DNA from: Antedon mediterranea
Taxonomy: Eukaryota > Echinodermata > Crinoidea > Comatulida > Antedonidae
DNA: 64,000 nt
Reading direction: 5' to 3'
Assembly: GCF_964355755.1 (NCBI RefSeq)
Contig: NC_092675.1
Coordinates: 9,687,312-9,751,311 of the forward strand
In this document: piece after piece, positions 49,001 through 61,000 of the stretch
How the letters are laid out: each line of letters opens with the position of its first letter
How positions within the stretch are numbered: the stretch's first letter is position 1
Notes under the pieces: model-generated
What the model saw: the letters and a program-made list of their open reading frames with translations, nothing else
The model's database searches: none
Told to the model about the DNA's origin: nothing
Position numbers and translations under genes: made by a program

Positions 49001-52000
49001 GGTAGAAAGGCAAGTAAGGAGTAGAAGAAGACTACGGTATATTATAACTTTTGAATGTGTTTTAAAAGTCGCAAAATGTATTTAAATAATAACATATAAA
49101 TATAATATGTAGGTCTAGAGTATAGGCCTATTAGTTAACACACACTTACCATGGGTTGCATAATATATGATAACCTCCCCCCCCCCCTCCTTCCTTCTCC
49201 CCGCTCCCCCACTGTTTGTCAGTGAAATGTAACTGTAATTTGACTAAAACGATATTAGTAAAAAAAAATTCTTTCTCACATCTTTTGGAGTGTCTAAGCA
49301 GCCTACGTCATAAGACTGCTGGCGACTGGACTCTCAAAAATACACGGCATTATCTATCATTTTCATTTGTAAGCAAGAAGGAGTTAAATTGATAAATTTA
49401 ACGATGCTATATATAGGTCGGCTTTTGTTCACGCCTTGTTTCCAACTAAACTAGTATGTTAAGAGATCTAGTATAATTGAGGCATAACGTTATGCATCAT
49501 CAGCCAGGTACAACATCTCGAAGCATATTCATTTGTAAAACGTAGTAATGAAGATGATTTGATAGTAAGTTATGTGTTTATTTTTCACTCGTAACAAACT
49601 TTAAACCTTCAAAACACGCGCCTTCTACGACCGTAATACTGTGATTACCAATCTGCGCAGTGGGTCATTATTCACGCACATTGGTCACCGAGTGTTGCGT
49701 ATCGTGTGCCAAAAAGAACTAAATCAAAAACATTGTGACTCGTTTTATTTGATATTGAAGTCAATAACAGAGTCACTCTACTGTTTAACTGTTTGATTGT
49801 TCGTGTGTCTCTTGTGATTAAATCATCTTGAAAACACTGCGATCATTTTGATGATAGTTTCAGGCACTCGAAAAGTAAAGAAGCGTTAAGTAATTCGATT
49901 ATTAAGAGATCTCAAACGTGATGGCATGCACAGTGCATCACATAACATTCATCAACTGAAACCAAATGTTAATTGTTTATACCGTTTAATTCACATGTGG
50001 ATAGTTTAATGGAACATGGAAAATCATCATCATCATTTTAACTTCTATCATCTCTTGTCTATTCAACGTCTTTTTACCATCATAAGTCTGTCATGTATAT
50101 ATTTCTATTTACTTTAATAGACACTGAACTAGGCATCAAATTCACATATCATATTTAAGTTGACATTAATTAGACATTAATTAACGAAAATACCAAAATT
50201 ATAATTTAAAAGTATTTTACAATGATGTAGAATCTACAGTGGGCGCTATCCAAAATACGATAACTGACCATTTTTTCCGGTCTTTTAAAATGTGATGTTT
50301 TTTTATCTACATTATCTGTCTTGAAATGATAACTGGTAATCTAGTTTTATATTCATTCTACATAATAAAAATATATTGCAAATAAATAGATATTCCTAAT
50401 GGCATACAGTTTGTTCCCAGGTATTTATATCTGATCTTCCTAAAAGCGACACGCCAGTTGGAGAAACTGCTTAATAATATTGTTACACCGCTAAATAGTT
50501 AGACATAATATGGCACCGACGCGAACCAGTGGTTACCAAACAGCCAGAAAACTAGCTGCGTGTAATTCTGTAATATTGTTTTTCGCTTCTTCTCAATCCA
50601 GTGCTTGTGTAATAAACTTGACGATTTTCACACCTTATTCGTTTGCCTGATCGAATTGCAAATAAACAATTCCCGCGTTTTCCCACCAGTCTACGTAACT
50701 CGTCCACCGAATAGATGTAAAATTACATGAACGAGTGCGCAATTAAAACTGAGCATTTTACATTATGATGCTTCCATTGCATTTAATGTTTTAAAAAATG
50801 TTTTATTATATAATTGAAAATTAAATACTGTTCCATTTCTTCGTTAAGTTACTTGTTACTTACGGTACCGTAATAAACGCATCAATTATTATGTATGAAA
50901 AGTAAGGCCTACAACTTTAATTATTTTGTTAAATATCTATAACTTTTTATATTATTTATCAGGATTATACAGTTGATTTCAAATGGCAGTGGATTTTCTA
51001 GTTGTCCTATTATTTTAGTGATAAATAAAAGGATAATACAAAATGAAGGAAAACTAACGAATACCGCATTAAGAATGAAAAAGTTAGCTTTAATATGAAT
51101 AAGAAATGTAGGCTTACTAGAACCTTATTTAGAAAGACAGGATAATTTTCAGGTATTAAATACCAATGAATACTTAGATTTCAAGACAGCCTACTTTTAA
51201 TACCCATGGGACAAACATGAAAACAATACAATGAAAGGCTAGAACCGTGCACGAATATATTTTAGCCCATTTGACAATAATGCAATAAAAAGTTATAATT
51301 AAAAATGAATAACAAAAAACAATAACCAATACTGATAAAATAATACAGAAATCAATAATAAAAATAAAAAAATAAATAAATGTTTTTCCTCATTTTCCAC
51401 CAAATAATGACTATTAATAATATAATAAATAATAATAAGTAAAAATAATCAATAACAAAAAATAAAGAAACCAATAATCAGATGCAACAAATAAATAAAT
51501 AAACATTTACATTTGGAAAAATATGAAAGGAAGGAAAAAAATACGTAAATTAAGCATTAATTAATATTAAATATAATTTTTAAGGAAATTATTTTCTACT
51601 ACAATTGGGCATAAAAAATAAACATTAAAATGATCATAAATTATAATAAATTATATATTATTAGTTAAGATATGATTTTTTATTTGACCGTTTTATTTAA
51701 TTAGAATACGTTAATACTAATGATAATACTAAGCTCATTAAGTTAATAGGAATAATGACAATGTTTTTGTTGGCTTTAGTAACGTATAGTTGGTAAACTA
51801 GTAGCATTAAATACAAATAAAAATATCATAAAGCAGATAAAATATAGCCTCGTGCGAGTCCATGAAAAATAGCAAAATATCGTGATGGCGCTTCCTTGAG
51901 ATGCCTTTGGGAAATATGTACGAGTTGATGTTATTTCGTGTACTGTAAATTCAGATACTAGCATTAGATGAACCAATCCCAGGACACTCATCACAAAGAT

Positions 52001-55000
52001 ACAGAAATAATATAGAACCGTTGGATGATTCGAAGCGACCTTGGTCGACAGAAACACGCTGTGAAATAAACACTATAATCATAATAAATTATGATACAGT
52101 GGATATCAAGCAAAAGTTATATTTCAAAGGAAAAAATCAGATAATTTACAACTGTATATCGAGCCGGCCTCGTATAGATTCCCTTGCGTTGAGGTGCGTA
52201 AGTCGTTACTGTCAACCAATGAACCGTGAAGTGTTACATAAAAACGTAGTGCCAAAACTTAATATCAAATTGATTAATTCATAAAGTCGAAATTGCTTTA
52301 TTATTTCATCCTTACTGGGTATAATTAATAAATTATATCTAACGTAAATCTATATTTAATCGGTGAATATAATTTGTTTCAGTGTATTTTCCCAAATGAT
52401 GATGATTGCCTTTAAAAATATACTTGGTCTACTCGTTCAGTAATGCGTCTATAAATTGATTTTGATTGTATTTTGTATTAAGTTTGCTGAAAGTATAGGC
52501 CTTTTATGTATATATACATAAAATATGAAATATAAATGATAAAAGTTTGAAAAAAACAAACTCTTCAGGAAGCTTTGTATTTTTTAGTAAAAGATAATAT
52601 CTGCTCAAGGTATTGACACAATTAGTACATTTGTCATATTTTAATTTAAATATAATTTATATATCGACAATATCCGTTAAACTATTTAATCATTGTTGAT
52701 AGAGAAAAACAATTTTTCTAATTAATATTTATTTATTTGTTGAAAGTTTATTTTAAACACAATTACCATATTAGGCCGACTACTTATACACATATTATAC
52801 ACAATTATAATTATCTGATGTTTCTAAATCATAAATTAATCGAAAGGTAATTAAAATCTATAATAATAAATAATAGACATTTTCCAATGATATTATTGAT
52901 ATAATAATGATATTAATAATATAGGTAAGCAAAATCCCAAAACAGGAGAAAATATATGGTAGTTTGGTTAATAATAAACAGGTAAATTAGGCCTAATTAT
53001 ATAAATGAACTAAATTGCTCTATCCTGCAGAAGAGTCAGTTTCTTATAAGTGAACTAAAATTGTCATCATGCATAGTTAAATACAATAAGAAAAAATTAT
53101 TGATGTCAAAGTTCAACGGAGAAGAAGTAGGCCATTTTTGTATCAACCAGCTGCCTTAAAATATAAATATTACTTTAGTGTGCCAAATCAAATAACAAAA
53201 AATCGCTAATGACTTAATCGTTGGTTTTGTCGCGAAAAAATTTAAAATCTCAATTTTTCCGTCACTCTAATCATTCATTAAAAGTGTTATCGTGTGTTTT
53301 ATCTACACCGCAATATTATTACGTAAGACCCACGTTGGTTAGTGTCCGGTTACTTGCACTTTTCCGCAAAAATCACGCTTATGCGACCCAGCCCGCTTTT
53401 TACGCTATAAAAATATACGCACTTTGCAGACGGAAAAACGATTAGTTTCTAAATTCAATAGTTGATGGATGAGAAAAGTAATATCTGAAGGTAATTATAA
53501 AATTGTGGTGGTAGTAAAACAAATTGCAGGTCTACTGAAGGGCCAAATTTAGTTGGTAATAGTTTATATGACAATAACATTACAATTTGTGTTAGGCCTA
53601 AGTAACTGTACAAAATATAAGTCGTATGTATAAGGTCAATGACCACACTTTAATTAAGTTTCATTAACTTCATGTTTATTAGGTAGCTCGTTTTTAATGA
53701 CAAAAACTGATATTTTTTATGATGGCGTCCTGTTAGCGTTACGTATGGTTTATTTTGCATTCTTAGACCAAAAGGAATTGACGATTTCAATGTTAATATT
53801 TCTTGCACTTTCTGTGATGTGTATGAGGTTAGTTGGACCATGGTTGGATACATTACTCTTTATCGGGTGTAATATCGTGCTCAGCATTATTGCTGGACGC
53901 TCGGTTTACTTTAATTGTGAAATTTGTTTTGTTTATTATACCATGGAGGAAAAATCCTCAATGATTTTATGGACCATAAATGAATTCATGATAGGCCTAT
54001 TTGTTTTTTACTTTCATTACTATAATGTTCTTTAACATACAAATAGAGTTGAGTAAAGTGCAATGAAAAAATAAAGAGCCAATACTACATCGATTGCAAG
54101 CACCTTCTAGGCCTACTCCTTAAAATGGTAATAATAAATAAATAATTTTTGTAAAACTGAATAGCGTCGATGAAATACAGCCAAAAAATGTCTACAATAT
54201 AAACTGTATAAAGTGAACCAAATTCTTTTCTAAGCTAATAATCAGTGATCTTATCTGTTTTAAGCTCTGTCTACACTATCAAACTAGTTTGATTGAAATA
54301 TGGTATAAATATGGTCGTCATATGACATCATCATATCCATTATGGACATAAAGTTTGATAGTGTAGACAGAGCTTTATACGTAAATATTTTGATAAAAAA
54401 CAGCCTAAAATGCAATTCAAATTACTAATTATCGGTTTCCAATATGTAGGCTTACGCGACATCAACGTGATAGAGAAATGTGGATGTCGTGGAATACAAT
54501 ATCAAATCATAATACATGGATATTTTATTGTAAGATACAACACATACACAATTGAAAAACACATACAATTATTTGGACAGAATACAGAAGAAACAAGAAT
54601 ATATAGCATTACTTTGCACAAAAGAAAGAAACCTCTTTCTGAACGGTTCTTTTATTAACTTATTATTTTTATTTTATTGAACAGATCATTATGATACCTC
54701 ATGGTATAATTGAATTGTGTCTTATTTAATGCATATATCAACATAATAACACAACTATAAGTGATCGGACACTGTGTGAATGATATAACATTATTGACAA
54801 GGAATATCTGTATCCATTGCTTGCACGAAGTTTCGAAACTACGCTAAGCAAATATTTAGTTAGATTTATGTGTTTGACATATCATTCCAATTATCGAATT
54901 AAATCAATATACAAGTTATTAATAAATTAGAACTCAATAAAATCCCAATTAAGTTTGAAAAGCAGTTAAGTAGACTGCTTGTTACGCTTGAACACTAAAG

Positions 55001-58000
55001 TCAAGTAGAACTCGATTGAAGACCAATCAACATGGCCCAGAGCAAATACAAACGTGCTTCTAAGTTACAGATATTAAGATGGTGTTCGATAAATACCAAA
55101 TTCATTTCTATTGTGGATAAGTCGCAGGCCCCGGGGGTATCCGATACCGTTCCGGCGTATCGGGTATTTCTGGCAAGCCAATCATTCTCCTCTTAGCGCA
55201 GTGTCAATTGCGATTTAAAGAATTTGTCTTTCCTAATGCGATTCTGATTGTGAATTATTTACAGAAGGCCACTTATGAGTCATTTACGCTCCGGCGCATC
55301 TGTCTTATAAACCTAACTCATCGGTTTGCTTGTCCTATGTAATAAACTGGCTCTCTCGCTTTAGGACATATGTTAGCTTTCGCGACGCGGCTCCATTGGG
55401 ATCTCTTCTTGATTTACATCTTTTGTTTCAGTTATGTCTACAAATTTCGTATGGAAAAAAAACCTTGTACAAGAGTGGAATAAAACGTATTATGATATAC
55501 AAGTATACACATCTTCATTGAGGTGAAACCGATCTTCCATTAGCCTCTCTAGCTGTTTTCTATCTTGTTGTTTGAATGAGAATGATGTAGTTGGGAATTG
55601 AATTGAAATTAAACCACGGTCAGTTACGGACGATACAATTTTATCTATGCATCGCATTCGATGATCGAATAAAAAGTTAAGTTAACAAAAAAAAATCAAA
55701 TATATATTTAGAACTATAATAGGCCTAACTCATAGCTCATGTTCCAAAAATGGGAAAAAATGTACGTAGACTTAAAACCAGCCGGAAGCATTTTTTACCT
55801 GCCGAAGAAACTCATTAGCGTCTAATCAATTGGATAATTCGTTTACATCATCGAGTGTCTAAGTTTATTGTTCTATATTATTGTTAATTGTTTATTTATG
55901 ACACAAAGAGTGCTTTATATTACATCACTAACTCGATGTACAGTACTTATTTTCATATGAAACAAACTATAAATCTACGTAAAATACAGCATATGGTCTA
56001 AAATAAGACACTATGACGTCTATAAATATCATGGTAAGATAAAACGGTTAAAAAAATTGGCTATAAGAATCGCCAATGTAGCAACTCCCGAGTGTCCACG
56101 TATATCGCGTACGTAGACACGCGAACACAAGCAACTTGGAATCTCGTCCTATGGGACGCCAAGACGATTTTCATTTTATAAATCTTCCCGGGTTTAAGAA
56201 GACAATTAAAGCACTTCTGAATCCCATTAATAGACAGTTAATGCGCGTAATTGTAATTTCATACCATAGTCATACGGAAAAATATCATAATGCTTCCAAT
56301 AAATTTCTTTGTTATTCTTTCTAAAAAAAGCTGACAAGTGCGTTTTCTTGAGTTTATTCTTCGTTTTAGAGATAATAGATAATAAAACGTATAACATGTA
56401 ATAAACATTATACAACTAATCCGAACACTGTGTTTTTATTCATTGCGTTTTGACACAATTGCGTTTCGTCATACCGTGTTTTTCGTCACTGTTTTGTTTA
56501 TTTTTGTTAATGAATCGAAGAATTCAAAATAACAACTTTAGCAAATGTTTGATATTATGACTATTATTCATTTCAAATGTTTCTTTAGATTAGTGTATGA
56601 TTTTAATTTTGATTATTTTTTTAGTTTTTTACACGAAAATTAGAGGAACAATTGACCCCAATCAATAGGCCTCCTATCTATACATAGTTGTTTACCGTTA
56701 ATTAAAAATTGATTTTGAAATGTGTAGCCTACCTGGCAGGCATGCTAAATATTAGGAAACGTGTCGAGCGTGTGTCTAATATGATGTCCACTTTAACTGC
56801 ACAACACTTCATGTTTTATATCATAAAGGATATGATTTATTTAAGTTGTTTATTGTTTACAAGCGAATTAAACTAAATTAAAATACGTCGATATACTGTT
56901 TATTTTACAGTAGATATTCATCTATATTAGCCTAATCAGCACAGTACAATTTGGAATTGGAAAGTTATCTTAACTTTATATGTTTTAATGAACATTATAT
57001 TATGAGCTGTTTTGCTATCAGATCATTTGATGATAATATGCTTTGTCTTCAGTTATTCATGGACCTTCATCCTCTAGAGTCGTTTGTGTAAAGTGTAAGT
57101 TTAATGTTCTTCAATCCAATATGATTATATCGTCATTATTTCCAATATAAGACAATCAACATGGGTCCCACAGCTCTCCTCTCCACTGTCAACATCATTA
57201 TGGTTGCCTATTCATTTCATTATCCATCTCAAATTGATTTCAATTTTTATGATAAATAGTGATATACGACCTAATTATGTTTGTGATTATTCTAATACAC
57301 ATTACTCATTCTAATAATTCTACTTTCAGTAGTTCTAAACCTAAGTAATATTATTATACAAAGATTATTTGGGAGAAATTGGTGTGATGTATGAATATCT
57401 ATTGTCGATTGATGACTGTGGTCTTTTACGTTTAGTTCCTACCTGGACGCAACGACGCGAGTCGACCAACCACAAGCGACGGTTCAGAATGATTATCCAT
57501 CGCGTCGTGATTGGTTAAATTACGGTGCGATTACGTTCTTGCGGTTGCGTCCAAAGTTTCTCACGAGAGCCGCAACGCTAGGAGGTACGACGTAACGTAA
57601 GCGAGTTGACCACCAAGCGACAGTTCGAATAATCCAACGCTTGTGATTCGTCAAATCATTTGTGTTGGGTTTCCAGTGGAAACCAGGCTTTATTAACGAC
57701 CTTTCGTTTTCACTCTGCGCTATATACTGAAACTAACAGTAGTCGCGTACTCCTGTTTCTGAGCATGCGTAGAATACTGTATACGTATGACTATTATAGT
57801 ATATGAACGACTACGTAGGCTACTTAATGAACTTGACTTGTGTACTTGATAAACTTCAGATGTACAAATACACACTGTACTATTACAACTATATTTCAAT
57901 AAACATTAACATTTGCATTAAAAGGAAATAATAATAATAATATATGAACATGATTTTTTCCACTGCACATTATCTTTCAATTACGCAGTAATAGATTTTT

Positions 58001-61000
58001 GCTTTTAACATCGTGTTTTTGAAGAAAAAACCCTCATTAATACTGTATGACCTATAGGGAGTATATCATTTCAACACATACTCTCAATAATATAATATTG
58101 AAACATTATAATTTTATAATGACACAAGAAGCGTGACCTTGGGAAGCTGAAAAGCAAATCACTTTTTAGTATTTCAATTAATATTGAATTAAATTTGGCG
58201 CCTGTGAAATAGATTTCCTAGTACTAATCACGTTTTTATTTGAATTCTAATTACGTATCTAGGCTAAGAAATACCAATAAATACTATATTAGCACTAACA
58301 CGATGCATCGTACTTTCATATTCAATTTTAAGGTGATGTTTCTTAATATTAATTGTGTCAATAAGTTTCTTCAACTCAGTCTGTGTACCATAATTAGGCG
58401 CATGTGTATCCTCATTATACTAAAAGATAATTGATTTTGTGTGTATCAGAAGCGGGTGTGAATTTCAAAATCGCTATAAAAGGACACACACAGCCACAGA
58501 ACGTTCACTAACGCGGTATATACAGTAGAGAGATGTGTTACAGTTATAGTTTCTTGTGGAATACTTAATAATAGGTAAAATAATACATAAAGTATTAAGG
58601 GCTGTATAGTTTTATCTTACAGTATGAATCATGGCATCTCGTGACCAAAGAAAAACGAAATATTTCATCAAAAATAACACTGATAAAAGGGTTACCGGTT
58701 CTTTGAAAGAGCAATTGTTATAAAAACAGACAAGGTTAAATTTCACTTAATACAAAATATTGTACTAGACAATAGAAAGTTAGGCCTATCAACAATATAA
58801 CGAGATAATGATTTTCGGAGTTTTTTTTTTTTGGCACGCTACATCTGTAACGAAAAAGACGTTGTATTTTGGTGGTTTTTTAACATTGTGATTGGCATGA
58901 TACATTTATGGTCTAACTATTTACATAATGTATTAATTACTAGTACAGATAGTACTAGTATTATTGCACATGAATTAAAAAATAAATTAAAAAGAAATCA
59001 GGATCACGTTTATAAAATATACAATCATTTCGTTAATTTACTTCATAGGATCGTAATTATATATCTTATATAGCCTAAAAGTATAATCGTTAATACTCAA
59101 ATTTTAACGCAAATTGATAAAACAAACAGTTCAAGACAAAATGTGGAGTTGGTAAACATGTTGGATAGAGCGGAATTTGAAACAATTAGTTAAAAAAACA
59201 AAACCGGTTCTTAAAATTCATGAATTAGGCCTAAACATAATGTGTAATAATTTCTAATAAACACGATTAGATTAGATTAAAACAGAGCCAAATTAAAAGT
59301 GTTCCATAATTTTCTTCTAAACAAGTCGGGCAATTTTTAAAATTTTTTTTCTCCTCTTTTTTTTTGTGGATTACGACACCTTAGGCTATTGCTAATCAAT
59401 AATCAACCTTGTCAACCTTATCAAGCCTATTTGTATTGATTTAAAAATAATAATTTCTGTTAAATCTTAATTTTTTAAAACATAAGTATTGTAGGCCTAT
59501 AACTTTCAGCAGTTTTCATTACTTATTTTTCTATATTTTTATTTTCATTGAAATACATTTTTTGATTTACTATTTTATTTATTTTTTAAATTTCCATATC
59601 TATTTATTTTTCCTAATTTTGAATTTTGAATTTGTCAGTTTTTGTTTTATTCTCTGACTCAATCACCTTTCAGTTGCTTGTGTTTTTTTTATTTATGAAA
59701 ATGTTAAATGATATAAATGATAAAATGCGTTCTAAATATAAAAAAAATACCTCACTCCACTTAATAAGCAAAGCCAACAAGTCGATGATTGTATACTCAA
59801 CATGCCATCAGTAGGCCTACAATAGGTAATGAGAAATTAGAACAAATTTTACTAAATGTATTTATGGATTATGTGCCATGGATGCCTTTACACAAATCCC
59901 ATTCCCCTGTAAACATGCAATCAGTGTATCCAAGACGGGGTCTAACTAACTAACCGTATCCACTTGCGACATGAACAAGACAACATTTTAATGTAGTCCG
60001 TTGTTAAGCTAAGTGTAACTTAGTCAAGCACGGTTAAGCATGCCTCTAGAGATACAGTGAAGGTTAAGATGCAAATATCCAAACAATGGGTCCGTCATTA
60101 GTTAAATGTAAATTTGGCTCATTTTGGCAGACGAACGTCGGATTCAAATAGGCCTACACTCAAATCATTGCTCATCATTTGAAATGCATGCTATTTGAAA
60201 GTAACATCGTCGGGTTATTGCTTCGTAGTATATTTAGCCTACATAGGTTAGTCTGAACAAGGCAATCTAACAACAGGATGCTGAGCGCTGGAGATCAAAG
60301 TGTATATCTGTGGCTGCGAGACCATCTGTCCGTCCCCTCCCCCCTTAACGGACACAACGCACATAATAGTACAGTACTGTTAGTATTTGTTGCAGCCAGA
60401 TATAAGATCAAAGGACTGTTCCTATCTTGGCAAGGTGAGCTCTGTGTCCTTGGTTTGGCCTGAGCTATCAATGGTCAAGGCGAAACGATTCTTTAAACTT
60501 AGGGCCTGTTTCTGCTGCAACTGCTCAAAATACGGTATAAAAATACGGTATAAAATACGGTATTTTTTATACCGTATTTTTTAGTACCCCGTTTCTGCTA
60601 ACAATACTTCTTGGGTGGTCGTGTTAAATTTCATCTTTTTTACCCAAATTGCCATTCATTTATTTGGTCGATAATTAAAAGTCGCAATAAAGGAAGTTTT
60701 ACGTCTCACTTTCAACAGCCTAGCCCTAGTGATAGAGATGTTGTGAGAGCACAGAAAACATCGTAATGGGGACAATTAATTCGTTCCCTCCCCGAGTTAT
60801 TGTATTTTGCAATGTTGTATTGCTTTCGCAGGCTCTTCAGCTTTGAGTTTACTTGCTTTGGAGACAAGTCTATTCCATACTCCTGCTTTATTTTTTTAGA
60901 AATGTCTTTATAAATGTGGTTGTCCCATTTATTAGTTGGCCAGACATTTTAGCTTCCCCACACACATTTATTTAGTAAAACTGTGACGTCTTCGCTCCAC

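Noticed and set aside
53697-54035. Longest ORF in the window, 112 codons, hydrophobic, with ATG
   Set aside because: At this base composition about one or two ORFs this long are expected by chance in 128 kb of two-strand sequence. No splice context, homology or codon bias was seen.
60278-60463. 61-codon + strand ORF starting with a plausible ATG
   Set aside because: No homology, no splice signals, and an overlapping ORF in another frame; not supported.
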